The notes beneath the pieces are model-generated. The model saw only the letters and a list, made by a program, of their open reading frames with translations, ran no database searches and was not told the origin of the DNA. DNA of 64,000 nucleotides from Ailanthus altissimus (Eukaryota > Streptophyta > Magnoliopsida > Sapindales > Simaroubaceae): NCBI GenBank assembly GCA_946807835.1, contig OX327711.1, positions 16,775,501-16,839,500 of the forward strand, given 5' to 3'. This document shows, piece by piece, positions 19,899 to 33,400 of the stretch. Each line of letters opens with the position of its first letter. The first letter of the stretch is position 1. A program made the position numbers and the translations under genes.

Positions 19899-22170
19899 AT
19901 GTTACAAGAAATTTGACTTTTAACTACAATAAATTTTGTGGCTAATGATTTTTTTTATGAATTTTGTGGCTAATGATTTTTTGTCATAAAAAAAATTCTT
20001 GACAATTTTTATCACTTATAGTGCATGGTAGATTGTATATAGCCACAAACTTATTACGTTGTTAAATTTTATTTCATACTTGATTCCCTTTATTATTGGA
20101 GATAAAAGATTTGTTATAAAAATCATGATTATATCATTTTTGTGACTAAAGATACCTTTTAACCACAAGGTATTTGTGTTTAAAGATGATACAATTAGTT
20201 ACAAAACTATTTGTGATTGAAAAAGCATTGTTTAGATATATATATTTTGTGACTAAATGTACTATTTAGCCACGATATACTTTTTGGCTAAATATTTTAT
20301 TTAGCCATGCAATTTGTGTTCGTTACTAAATATTTTTACTATTTGGCAATAAAATATTTTGCAGCTAAATATGTTACCATTTAAACACAAAGAAATAAAC
20401 TATTTAACCACGAAGTATTTGTTACAAAATATTCTTTTAGCCACCAAATGTTTTATTACATAATCAAAATATATTGTGGTTAAATATATTTAACCATAAA
20501 ATTAATTTATTAAATATTATAAAAATAAATATATTATAATTGTTATATTTTATATTTTTATATTTATTTTATAATTTGAAACTGATATTTTATAGATCAT
20601 TATATGTATATATAAAACTTTTACAGTATAATTATTTAAGAATACATATGAAAATAATAATAATAATTAATTATGTTAATTGATTCAACAAAGTGTAATA
20701 AAAAGTATTTCAAATACAAAATAAAAATAGAAATATACAATCATGATTGAAGTGACTGCGAAGATTGCTGTAATGATGAAAGCATATCATCCGGAATAAT
20801 CCTACTAATAACAATCTTGAATTGTTTAAACTGAGTAAATAAATCATCAATAGAACTCTATTATGATTGCACAATAGTTTTGGTCTCTTGCAATTCTGTC
20901 TTTGTCGCCTCTAACTTATTATGTAATACTACCTCATTTTGACTAAATGTTCTCTATAGATGTGATTTTCTCCTAACTTTAAGTCCCGAGTAGTAAGTCT
21001 TTTTCTTTCCAAACACCTTTTTAAATAAATGTTTATCATTGAATTATTTTCATATCTCAGTATTTATCTGCTTCTGAAGTTGCACCATCTTCTCCAATAA
21101 ATAATGAAAGTCAAATATTAACAAAATAATAACTTCACTATATTAACAAATTAATTAACTAAAAGAAATAATGTCAAACATGTAAAAATAATAACGAAAA
21201 CACTTATATATCATGATTGCACCTCAGAATTAACTCATTTTTTATTAGCACTTTAATAGGTAGTCAAAAATAAATTTGAAAAGTTTTGTACTTCTCTACT
21301 CTCATTTAATGTATAAACTAGATATTTAAAATATAATAAAAATATGTGAAATATTGTAAAGATATAAAAATAAAATGACTATTTTACCTTAGAATTTTTA
21401 CGATGGATAATAAATAATTTAGACCCACCATAATAATTATATGATAGTTTCTTCTTATTTTTCACATTTTTCTTACACCTTGCTTGAAAATAAAAAAAGT
21501 AAACTTTAGTATAATATATAATATAAATTGTATAATAAACTTTAGTATAAAATATGTGAAATATTGTTAAGATATAAAAATAAAATAACTATTTTACCTT
21601 AGAATTTTTACGATGGATAATAAATAATTTAGATCCACCATGATAATTATATGATAGTTTCTTCTTATTTTTCACATTTTTCTTGCACCTTGCTTGAAAA
21701 TAAAAAAAAAGTAAACTTTAATATAATATATAATATAAATTGTATAATAAACTTTAGTATAAAATATGTGAAATATTGTTAAGATATAAAAATAAAATGA
21801 CTATTTTACCTTAAAATTTTTACGATGGATAATAAATAATTTAGATCCACCATGATAATTATATGATAGTTTCTTCCTATTTTTCATATTTTTCTTACAC
21901 CTTGCTTGAAAATAAAAAAAAAAAGTAAACTTTAGTATAATATATAATATAAATTGTATAATAAACTTTAGTATAAAATATGTGAAATATTGTTAAGATA
22001 TAAAAATAAAATAACTATTTTACCTTAGAATTTTTACGATGGATAATAAATAATTTAGACCCACCATGATAATTATATGATAGTTTCTTCCCATTTTTCA
22101 CATTTTTCTTACACCTTGCTTGAAAATAAAAAAAAGTAAACTTTAGTATAATATATAATATAAATTTAAA
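19899..22170 (-). mobile_element. Degraded CACTA (En/Spm) transposon fragment
   Basis: The left end, ttacaagaaatttgactttt at 19901-19920, matches the usual CACTACAAGAAA-type terminus with its first bases altered. From there to about 20480 there are many short copies, in both directions, of a motif like ttgtggctaa, as in CACTA subterminal regions. On the minus strand 20740-21120 has coding-like but stop-ridden sequence, and 21388-22130 carries exons resembling the plant transposase (Ptta/En/Spm, TNPA-type) family. The other terminus was not found; the copy is inactive. Confidence 0.55.
21341..22165 (-). repeat. Four tandem copies of a ~212-bp unit, each containing a transposase exon
   Basis: Unit starts (aatatgtgaaatattg) lie at 21341, 21551, 21763 and 21977, so the period is 210-214 bp with few differences. 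On the minus strand each unit contains a 95-bp exon flanked by an AG acceptor (ttttcaag) and a GT donor (gtaaaat); in the first unit it is 21482-21388. The exon encodes CKKNVKNKKKLSYNYYGGSK and then LFIHRKNSK, like the conserved Lys-rich, Gly-Ser-containing part of Ptta/TNPA proteins. Slippage or unequal exchange has multiplied one exon. Confidence 0.8.
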
Positions 22171-25100
22171 TGATAATATTTTACAAATTTATAAAAATAA
22201 AATTAATCTAACCAAAATTTTGATAGCATCTCTTCTATATTTTAGATATAAATACCCTGTAATACATGAAAAATAAAAACTTCATAATATTTATAATACA
22301 CAATAATAATTCCATTTTCCCTCTTTCTCGGGAAGAAAGGACAACACTCCAGGAAACAAGCTTGAACACAGATGAGGTAAGTAAGTTGGTTGCTGGTTCT
22401 TACATGGGGCTTTAGACATCTACAATCGTCCTACTAACAACATACCTTTTGTATGATGGGTTAGCGAGAAAATGAGAACAGCATTGCTTCGTATTATCTA
22501 GATCCAAAGAACCAGTCAAGATATACCATATTGATCATATCATTGTAGCAAATAAAATATATATATATTTTGCATAAACATAAAAACAAAAATAAAAAAA
22601 CCATTATAATGTTATATCTCACTAATATGCTACAAACTTCAACAATAAAATCCAAACACCATCAACAATATCTAGCTTTTTCATCTTAAAAGTAGTTTAT
22701 TAAAATAATAGCACATTTTAAATAAAATTAATAAAATATAAAATTAATACATGATACTTTTCTTTAAACTAAAAGTCACAAAAATATTCTCAATCTTCAA
22801 TAGAGATCTTATTTAGAGGATGTCTAACTGTCTCTCTATGTGATTGTAACTTAATATAACTCCTCTTTAATTTGTAGCGATGATCATGATAATGCTCGCT
22901 CATAATATTATTTACATACATTAATTTATGGTATTAATCTAAATTTAAATCTATTCTATTTTATATTAATAAATGAATTATAATATTTGTAAGCAATAAA
23001 ATCACTCGTCAACATAAAAAATTAAATATATATATATATATATACCAAAAAAAAAATTTGAATAATTTCATTCTCTCACTTTATGATACATGGCTCCAAG
23101 ATTAAGACACGATTAAATGGCTCCAAGATTAAGACACGATTAAATATTTACTTAGGCACCACTACAGTCAACGACCCGATTATAAGATTCTTTGTTGAGT
23201 GCTCGTATGTATATAAATTGTACTTTCAGCCATTCGAAGTTTCACATAATGAATAACTACGAGGCAAATGCATGTAATTGAAATGAAGAAAAAAATAAAT
23301 AATACAAAAAGAGTGAGGCATTCAAAGCAATTTTAGAGAAGAGGACTAAAATCTAAAGTTCCTCTAGGCCTTAGAGACCATCTACATCATCACAAAAGAC
23401 TTTAATCACGAAAAATGTAAGAATAATTTTTAAAAAAAATGAATCCAAACAGTCTCTTATACGCTACGAAACCATAAAAGGGCCGTATTTTTTAATTGAA
23501 AAATAAATATCACCTAAATTAATTTACTGCTGTTAACTAAGTATAAATCAAGAGCTAAAGGTGTTGGTCGAATTAACTAGTTTTTTTTTAATTGTTCACC
23601 TATATCCGAGATTTGACTCCATCTATAACAAAATAGAGAGAAGTATGTGTTGTTAGGGGGTGTGTATATTATACACTTAAAAAAAAAAAAATTGAGTATA
23701 AATCAGAATCAAGCATACCAAGTCAACATGAGATATATACAAATGTAGATGCTATCAAATTAATGTGAACAAATATAACTTCCAACACATGAACCACAAC
23801 CATAGGCAATCTACAAGTTACGCCATCGAAGTCGGTTGAGAAAGTAAAATCTAAATATGGGACATGCATGATGAAATAATACTGATTTTCCTTAACATTT
23901 TGCATAGCATAATCTGTAATTCCACATTGTAAATACAAAGTAAAATCTTTGTTTCCGAAAATTAAATCTACCCTCATGTAACGACGGAATTTGAACCTTA
24001 ATTTTGAAATTACTATATGCTTCAATTGAAATTAATTTAAGATTTAAACTTAAATGCATTTGCATTTGGAATTCAGAATAACTTATTTCATTTAAAAAAA
24101 ATTGCTCAAAAAATTATGAAATTAGGTTAAAAAATGAATATTGTTTTACCGAATTTTTTTTTTTACTAATTTAAATAATTTTTTAATAATAATTTTTTAA
24201 TTATAAGTATCACAAAGTATGAGTTACTCATTGTATGTTTTGAAAGAAAATAAAATAGCTTAAATATCAATGAAGAGATATATATTAAATATAAAAATTT
24301 AAGTATTTTAGTTCTAAATGATGTGATATATGAAAAACTTTTGAATAATAAGTGTCATACACATTATAATTTGTTATAATGTGTGTAGTCACTGTAAGTA
24401 GCATGAACATAACCATTAAATATATCAAAACTCTATTGCTTTGCATGGTAATTGATATTATTTAATATTATATTTTATTATTAGTTAATTTTTATATTTA
24501 TATAACTTAAATTTAAATTTAATGTAATTTATCATTTTTTATTTATCAATTTGTTACTATTTAATATTGTTCAAATTTTGAAAGTTAAAATATATAATGA
24601 ATATCCAAAGTTAAAAATATCCAAATCATCAACTATATTTACCACAAAATTTTGAATGCTTCTACACTTGTCATATGATATCAAAACACGATGAAAAAAA
24701 TAAAATAAACATAATTTTACAACATTTTCATCGTCGACCTATTGTAAGTCTAATGCACTCAACCAATATCTACATATTTGTATGTTAACATCTTTTTATT
24801 AACAAAGTATTTTTTCTAAAATCGATTACCTGATTTTTTTTCTAAACTCTCGAACGGGCGAATAATTTCATATTTTCAACCCCGTTATTATTACAAACTT
24901 TTCACAAGAGAATCAATGCACTTATTACCGATCAAAAACTATATTTCTTCATATACATTTGTAAATTGAACTTACCGTAATAATATTTCATACACTAAAA
25001 TTTAATTTTAAAAAGTACTATTTTGTATGTCTAAAAATCTCTTCATACACGTCACCTTTATCAATTTTGATTGAGTGGACGTTAATCTATGTCTGATAAA

Positions 25101-25740
25101 GTTTAAGACTTATATCTTTAAGTCAAATATAAATGATGTTCTAAAAAATTCATTAGTTAGAATTTTATATTTTTTTGGGACATGTTATGCTTCTTGTAAA
25201 AATAAATAATAAATTAAATTAAATAAATTCAAATAAATAAAATTATAATAAATTATTAAATATAATAATAAATTAAATATACTAACTAACTAAACAAATA
25301 TAAATTAGAGATAAGTACAATTCTGTCCCACGAATTTGATTAATTACTCAAATTTGTCTCTCATATTTTGAATTATTTAATTTTGTCACTCTCTATTAGA
25401 TCATTGCTATTAAATTTGATGACGAATGATAAAATTGTAACTTACGAAGAAAATATTTATATACACGGGCACATGTCAAATTATTGGTTATTAATTAAAT
25501 AAATAAATAGGTACTATTATTGTTGTTAGTGAAAAAAATACTCAAATTTTATTTTATTAAATTTAATTAATTTTATCTACATAATGATTGTGTCATTTTT
25601 AACTAAAAAAAATTGAAAGACAAAAAAAAGAAAACGGTGGGATAATGACATGTATACAAAGATTTAATTAACTAGATAGGACTACTACATTTGCAAATTC
25701 GATATGATATAGATATTAATTATCCATAAAATAAAGAGGC
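22171..25740. other. AT-rich intergenic region, no gene supported
   Basis: Mostly A/T-rich, with a (TA)n run near 23024-23043 and an exact 27-bp tandem duplication (tggctccaagattaagacac... at 23091-23117 and 23118-23144). A 100-residue minus-strand frame at 23723-24025 has no recognisable motif and no gene context. Around 25310-25440 is a phrase common in plant intergenic repeats (taattactcaaatttgtctc). I see no other structure. Confidence 0.6.
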
Positions 25741-25741
25741 T

Positions 25742-26040
25742 CATTCTTGCGGGTCTGTGAAAGGGTGGCGGGGAAAGTTGAGGCCAAGAACGGCATGCCA
25801 AACAGCTAGCCATCTTTTTTATTGTTAAAAATGAGACGATGTGTTGGACGATCGAATCAGGTAATGTGCTTACATAATCTTGGTATTCGCCTTCGGATTT
25901 TTCTCTCCTTAAAAGATGGCGGAGAGCAGTCGAGAAACTCGGAAGAATTTTGATATAACGGTAGTGGAGAGCTTGGCCTTGATGTGATCGTTGCCACTAT
26001 AGCGCTGTCGCTGCTCACCGGCTCCTCCAATACTCACGGA
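25742..26040 (-). pseudogene. F-box pseudogene fragment, paralogue of the 2-kb gene
   Basis: The minus strand encodes QDYVSTLPDSIVQHIVSFL followed by TIKKMASCLACRSW, clearly an F-box and close to the intact gene (LPDPIIQHILSFL). Similarity extends upstream through the leader region (for example tggaggagc and aaggcca...ctc blocks). No in-frame ATG precedes the F-box, the conserved SKRW segment is altered, and the LRR part is missing after about 25745. A truncated duplicate. Confidence 0.7.
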
Positions 26041-26917
26041 GGTTTTGCTTTTGCTTTATTTTTATTTTTTAAATTATAAAAAATCTCTGGCAGCAATTTT
26101 TTCTTTTGATAAATTTTGAGAGATTTTTTTTTCTTTTTCTTCTTTCTTAAACGTTTTTTTTAATTTAAACGACTTTTTTATTGAATCTTTTTTTTAACAG
26201 TGAATTTTTCGACCCTCATAACTTAACGGCCTAAAATTATCAACCAAATTTGATTACCATGCTTAATTGTGAATAAATTTTAAGTTATCAATTTATTTAA
26301 AGTCGTCAATTTTTATTTTTATTTTTAAATCTTAAAGTTATTGTTTTAATGGACATCAATACACATCAATATATTATTCACTCCGGTTAATTTAGAGGAA
26401 AAAAGTTAGAAACTGATTTATCTCTTTTCTTTTGAGGCTGTGGCTTAAAAAGAGAGGGCATATAACATGATTTTTGTTTATATCAACGAAAATCTTTCAT
26501 CACCAATGAATATAAAACAGACTTTCATGCAAGTTAAAAGTTAATTGAAAAACTTGCTTCACAAGGATTACAAATTATCCGGCGACAAAAAAAAAAACTC
26601 AAAGAAATCAATGTGATACTCTCATCACCTAGAAAATGCCAAGCTCTTACTGTAATTCGTCACACATTTGCAAGTTTAACGAATAGAATATGCTATTTTC
26701 AACTTCTGGGGTCACGGAATTTTAACAAGGGTGTTTAAAGTAATGAGGAAAATAAATTAGAATGGAGAGCTCGTGTTAGAATTTGCTTTTTTTGCTTTCT
26801 CACGACAGAAGTTTTAAAAAAGAGAGCTATCAACACACTAATAAACATTTCACAAGAAAATCTAATTTTCTTTTCCTTCATGATATGCTCTTGAAAGGGA
26901 GAAGCAAAAATAGCTTA
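26041..26917. other. AT-rich spacer, no gene seen
   Basis: Pyrimidine-rich runs near 26100-26200 and scattered A/T tracts. No frame with recognisable content. Confidence 0.5.
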
Positions 26918-26981
26918 GCCGTTGCAATAGCTTAGTGGTGAGTATTTCCGTCTGTCCCCCGGGTTCGATTTCAGGCAACAG
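26918..26981 (+). pseudogene. Broken tRNA-Asp copy
   Basis: gccgttgcaatagcttagtg, then gtgagtatttccgtctgt, followed directly by cccccgggttcgatttcagg and caacag. It matches the intact tRNA-Asp 180 bp downstream along its whole length but lacks about 10 bases of the anticodon 3' arm and variable loop, and has several substitutions. Box B (ggttcgat) is retained, yet it cannot fold as a tRNA. Confidence 0.8.
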
Positions 26982-27096
26982 TTTTTTTTAGATTTCACTT
27001 TTTTTTATTTGTCAAAAGTTAAATTTATATGACAAATTAGTTGTATTGATAAAACATACATACAAGTAGATTATGAAAAAGGCGTACAACAACTAA

Positions 27097-27168
27097 GTCG
27101 TTGTAGTATAGTGGTGAGTATTCCCGCCTGTCACGCGGGTGACCCGGGTTCGATCCCCGGCAACGGCG
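27097..27168 (+). tRNA. tRNA-Asp (GTC)
   Basis: 72 nt. Acceptor stem GTCGTTG pairs with CAACGGC, and G is the discriminator base. The D arm contains the A box tagtatagtgg. The anticodon stem is CCCGC/GCGGG around loop CTGTCAC with anticodon GTC at 27130-27132. The T arm is CCGGG/CCCGG with ttcgatc (B box ggttcgatccc). CCA is not encoded and a T4 pol III terminator follows at once. No intron. It lies only about 320 bp upstream of the APC4 start codon on the same strand. Confidence 0.97.
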
Positions 27169-27489
27169 TTTTGAATTTTGAATTTGTTGTTTTGGCTCCG
27201 GTTCACTTGTTGTACTCGCCCTCTACTAACCTGATTCGAATTTTCCATGTTTTTGAACCGTTCGATTCTATTAAAAAAAGCGTGCTGCTAAAAGCCCGCC
27301 CTCTGCTCTCATTTTCAGTCCCTGCTCTCCGACTAATCTCATACTCTTTGGTTTTCAATCTCCTTTTTCTTACTCGGTTACTCCTTCAGAACGGTGTCGT
27401 TGTCCTAGTCTTTGTTGCCAATGTTCCAGTCCTAAGTGTATTCCTATTGTTGTTCAAAACGAATTGTGTTTATTTCTGAATTTCCAGCC

Positions 27490-30400
27490 ATGGAAACTGA
27501 TGAGGCGCCACGCGTTCTCCCGTTTCAGCTTCAATTCGACAAACCTGTCGCCTCTCAGGTGATTTTTTTAATTTTAATTTTATTTTGCTTTTAAGATTTT
27601 TCAAAAAGAAAATCAAATTCTGCGTACATTTTGTTTTTTATATGCAATTTTTTCCCCTAATTGGTAGATCAAAATAGCGGAATGGAATCCGGAGAAAGAT
27701 TTGTTAGCGATGGTTACTGAAGACTCGAAGATTTTCTTACACCGATTCAATTGGCAAAGATTATGGACCATTTCGCCTGGTAAATCACATTACTTCATAT
27801 CCTTACAACTTCTATTATATTCATTTATATGCAATTAGTTGAAAATTTTAAATGAAAATATCTCTAATTTAATTTTAGGAAAGTCGGTTACGTCCTTGTG
27901 TTGGCGTCCTGATGGTAAAGCAATAGCTGTTGGGCTCGAAGATGGGACCATTTCGTTGCATGATGTCGAAGTGAGTAGCTTAAGTACTGGCTAATACATG
28001 ACTTAGCAAGCCTGAATGTCTTTACAATTTGTAAATAGAAAAGGCAATGTGAATAATTCAATACATTTCACATTTCCTAGTTATTTGATGGGTGCTTTTT
28101 TACTGAAAATGATTCGTGTAGTTATATGAGTGTATAGTTATTTGATCATCTTATGCCATCATGCTATTTAAACATCTTGTCTTTTCTATATACGCAGAAT
28201 GGAAAATTGTTGAGAAGCTTAAAGTCCCATACTGTTGCTGTTGTGTGCCTTAACTGGGAGGAGGACAGAGAACTCGATAAGGTTTGTTTCTATCTTTCTT
28301 CTGGCTACTTGTATTTTTAGCTTAATTGATGAATTGGTTTGATTTTCTTACTCAAACTGCAATCCGGTTTTAAGGCTTTTGCTAAGGATTTAAGTTAAGC
28401 TTGTATCTTTCTTTAGGAGATATTCTTATTATGGTGAACACAATACTTCAATTTTCTTTTTTGGTCATAGCTGATTTTCTTTTTATGGACGGCAATATTT
28501 GTTTTCATTTCCATTGCTTTTCTGAATTCTGTTGTCAGAATGATTTTGGTAACATGTCAATGTACGAAGACCGTACTTCACGTTTCTTCCCTCCTGCTCC
28601 AAGAATTCCCCGGATGCCTGGGCTGGTGTCTGGAGATACTGGCTTCATGGATGATAGTGAAGATTCATTTCAGGAGTTGTCAAATTCCTCACACCAACGT
28701 TTTAATATTCTGTGCAGTGGAGACAAAGATGGAAGCATATGCTTTAATATTTTTGGAATATTTCCAATAGGGAAAATTGTAAGTTATAACCTAATGAAGA
28801 TGTGATCTATTATATGTTAATGTATAAGATTTTCTTTCTTATATTTTCCTCTTGCAGTAAATCTGTTTTTTTTTTCTTCCATTTTTGTCTTTTCATCTGA
28901 TTGCCTTTATTTTTCCATGTGAATTTTGTTACACCTCTAAATAATGCGCCAGAATATACTCAAGTTTCATGTTCCTGCTTCTCATGTGGATGAGCAAGCT
29001 ACTTGCCACCTTCAAAATGCTTCCATTTGTAAGGTATGTTCATGTGGATAGCCTTTCAAAACTTATAGTACTCATGTAGAAATGATGTTGAGGACAATTA
29101 AAATTGTTAGTTATTTATATTGCATGATTTGAGCAACTTCATTTAATACCGGATCAAATTGCTTAAAATACTTTAGACAATTCTAATGAATGCTATAGTA
29201 AGTATGAAGATGAAAATGGCTGTAACTTAGAGCAACATAGTACTAGCATAGTTAAATTAGATTTCAAATGAATCACTCATGAGAATGCATGAGCGAAGCG
29301 TTCTTGTTTCAAAGGTCCAGCTGTTGGACTAAAGATAATTTTCTGTTGAACTAGTAGCTCTTCTTGTGCTTCCTTTCTGTGTATTTCTTTTAAGAGAATA
29401 CCTTTATGCATATTTCAGTTCTCCAAAGAAAGGCCGACATCCAACTCTTCCTAATGCTAGCTCGTGTTGGTATATGATTGCTATTATCAGGTTGCTTTGT
29501 CAAAAGACCTTTGTCGTTTGATAGTCATATGCTCAGGACAACTCAGTCAAGCGGGTTTCAAAGATAGACAAATGGATGAAAATTGCATGCATGGCTTGCA
29601 TTGCTTAGAGCTCGATACATCTATATTTTCAAAGAGGTAAATTTTCTAGGGAAACTAGGATATCTTATTTTGGTTATTTAATGCATTGTGCTAAATTATA
29701 TTTGTTTTGAGTTTTTCCGCTTCAAAAGTTTGTCTTTCATGCTTCTTGCTTGCTTATAAACTGCTGCTTCAGAATAAAAGTTTTAGGCTGCAAAGTTACT
29801 TAAAATTTAAATAAACATGATTTATGGTACATTTCCTACCACTTTGCAGGAAAGATGAGCTCCATCAGGTGGCTCTGCAAGCTTCTAACATTGAGGATTT
29901 AACTGAGGTTATCCGGGCATCACTAACAGTTATGTGTAAGCAGTGGTCAGATGCCATGCATGCTTTTCATGAGAAGTTTGATTCTCTCTCTACTTTGATT
30001 ATTGACCATGGTAACTTCTAATTGCAACCCTAAATTGCAGTTTATTGTTGACATCCTTATATATTTTTTTTCCTTAGACTGGATCCTCTTTTTTCATATA
30101 GGTCTTGACTCATCTCCCCAGGAGGAATTTTTCAGCCTATTAGGTGGTGCTCGTACAAGTCCACCAATTCATCAATTTCTGGTTAACTCTCTTGGGGAAG
30201 CGGTATGCACTGCGTTGCATGGATTTAAGAATTCAGAGGATTTTGTGCTGTCTATTTCATTCATAAGTTCATTACATGACAGGGTGTCAAGCGTGTCTCA
30301 AAAGCAGTTTGTGGTGCTGGCAAAGAACTTCAGCTTATCGTCCTTGATCACCTTCAGGTACATTATAATCATTCTCTTCTATTGATGTGATACCTACTAT

Positions 30401-33400
30401 TTAAGGACTACTGATAAACTGGTTCTATAAGTCTGAAACATCTTATTGATTTTAGCAAAATGGTTAATAGATTGACAATTCGTGTATGAACCTGAAAGTC
30501 AATGACAACTGTATTTCAACCTTCTATGGCAAGGGAACCAGTAAATATATTTTCATAAACACACATTCTAACAGAGATAGAGACAAAAAAGTATAGTGGT
30601 GTGTATGTGTGCATGCTCACGTTATGGATGGAGCTAGGCATAATGTTTTCACAAAAGTTTGGTCTTTTTTTTTGTGTATTGATTGCAAATTGTCTTGTAG
30701 TCATTTTGTGTGGCTGATATGATTTTATTTTATTGTGTACCTTATAACAAGGGCTTGACTGGAAACTAAAAGATAAATATCCATTTCCTAGCCTGCTGCA
30801 GAAATTGTTGGATTTAGGATGGGAGAGCTAAGGGGCCTTTCAAGATGGCGGGCACGCTTTCAGGGTATTGGGTTGGATGAGACACTAATTAATAATGCAA
30901 CAGAATATTGTGGTATGTTTCTAGTACAAGTGGAGCGGTTTATGAGGGTCCTTTCATCTGTGGTGCAGCAGGTATGCTAAGTTGAGGATTGAATATTTTT
31001 GTATTACCTTTTCAAATATATACATGTTTCCACATGATAGTTTATGTATTAACAATTGTTAGCATGCATTGTTGCCTTTCAAAGACTCATTTTGTTAGCA
31101 TGCCACATTGAGTATCAGTGTCCAATATACCTAATTTGTCAGTTCAGGAATCAAGCTTACCCTTGGACTAGTAAAAAATGAATGATTAAGTGTACCAGAT
31201 ATACAATATGTCTTCCCACTATAAATATAGGTTCAGATATTAACTCTAAAAGCTCTGGATGGACACCCATGCAGAATTAATAATCCTGGTCACCATGATG
31301 TATCTAGTTAATGAATAATTAAAAGAGATTTGCTTGAAATGCTGAAGGCAATTTTAGCATATTCAGTCTTGTTTTAGTTTTAGTTGAACGACAAAAGTAT
31401 AGGGGTTGGATGTGCACTAATAAGCTTCTATGGAAAGGCTTGGTACTCTCTGAAATGAAGGAAAATTGTCTCTACTCAGAATCCTGTGATTCTTGTTTTT
31501 TTAATCTCTATCTTTATCTTTTCTTTCAGTTTTCAAATTTCTTCAACTGGCTTTTAAAATGCATAAAGCTACTAATGCAAGAACCAAGTGATCAGCTTCC
31601 AAGATACAATAGGTTTGTTTGTCGCATGTTCTTCATGTTCCATCTTCTAATTGACATTTATTTTTTAGTCACTCTTTTCTGCATTTGGCAGTGAGCTTGT
31701 TGTTATATTCTTGAAGTTTTTGTATGATCAAGATCCTGTTAGGCAGTTGCTGGAGCCTTCTGAAGTTGATCATTTTGTTGAAGTTGACCTGTGAGTATTT
31801 TCATTTCTTATATGCATCCTACTGTTTGTCACTGACAATCTTGTTTCACTGATATATTAGGTGACAATTTTTAGGGCCTTATTGGGCTTTGACTTGAATT
31901 CTGGGCATGATGTGTGAACCTTGAGTTCATGTCAAACCCGAAAAGACCCTATATCCCATACAAGTTACATAATAGTTCCTGTATGTTGTTATTGTAGCTC
32001 ACTGCAATTTTATGTGCAAATGTGTTATGGCTGACATATAATTTGACATTGGAGATTCTAGTATGAGACTTTATTTAGATTTTAAAACAAACACTTCCTG
32101 ATGAGGTTTTCAAGAGAAAGCTTTGTCAACTACTGCTTATAAGGATTAACATTCTAGAGGAAATTTATGGCCAATCTGACTAAAAATCAGTGATTAGAAA
32201 GTTTAATATTCCTTTGATATGTCCAATAGAATGCATAACAAGGTATACAACTGGCGTTTTTTATTTTTAACCTGGACGTAGTAGGTGTTAGCTGTCTTGG
32301 AAATCCTATTTCTTGTGCTTCATATGCATACATATCTTAATGCATGCACAAGTGTGAATATACATATTTAAGTTTGTGTAAGTGCTTATGCATGCAAATA
32401 TTTTTATATTTATAAATCATTATTGATCTTTTGAATAACTTATGTTGCTAAATCCTTAGGGAAACAATGCAAAGAGTTAGAGAATTAGTTCATTTTGGGG
32501 GATTTACGGACTGCATCCATCTGCAAAGGACATTACTGAAGGAGTTTCAACTTATGGAATCCAGGTATCACTTTCTCCCTTCCATTGCTCTCGTCTATTC
32601 GAGAGTGAAAATTGGTCTGGTAGAGAGATGTTATTGCAGTGAACATATAAGAGCCACAAAGAATATCCATATATATTATGCAATCATTCTTAATCTGTAA
32701 TCCAGAATTTGTTATGAATTTTCCTCCCAAGAATACTGTGTACATGAAAGTTATTCTGCAATCCTATTTATGTCCTATTTATGACTGAACAATTTCAGCT
32801 TCAAGGAAGCTTTCTTCATGCCATTTACTACCATTTCAACGAAGATACTTTGTGAGGATTTTCTGCCACTCTTCCCTCTTCCTTCTTCACAAACACCTAT
32901 GTCTATCGGCATTCCTATGTCTGTATCATACTACGAGGTACTTCAGCATGACTGGTTCTTTTTGTAACTGCAATGTTAATCCTAATTTTGCATGATCATC
33001 TTATAATTTATGCATATTGTTAAAGTATGATTTGGGTGTAAATTTCTTGTTTTATGTCTTCAAATCTCATCAGCAGCAGCACTGCTTGCATCCTCTTTCT
33101 TCTCCATTTCAATAATTTCCTCTTTTTTGTGTAGGGCGTCTCCCAATCGCACCAGACTTCTGACCATGATTTTATTGATTACATGTCTTTCCAAATACCT
33201 GATGAGCCATCTTCAGATATCGCAAATTGTATAGGCATAGCAAGAGGATTTATGCATGACACAAGCAGTGTCAAGATGGGCTACACTGCACTGGAGGCTG
33301 TGTTGTTATCTGTTCCTGCAGGTTATCATTGTGTGGACCTGTCCTTATATAAGGTATGACATAAGACATACCATGTGACATTGTGCAGTCTTTCAGTTTC

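Noticed and set aside
21341..22165. CRISPR-like array
   Set aside because: Units are contiguous 210-214-bp tandem repeats without unique spacers, in plant DNA.
25171..25200. Possible right terminus of the CACTA element (cttcttgtaa)
   Set aside because: Only a few bases agree with the expected end and there is no duplicated flank, so the right end remains unassigned.
27111..27479. 122-codon plus-strand frame over the tRNA
   Set aside because: It begins inside tRNA-Asp and runs through the APC4 promoter and leader; no homology seen.
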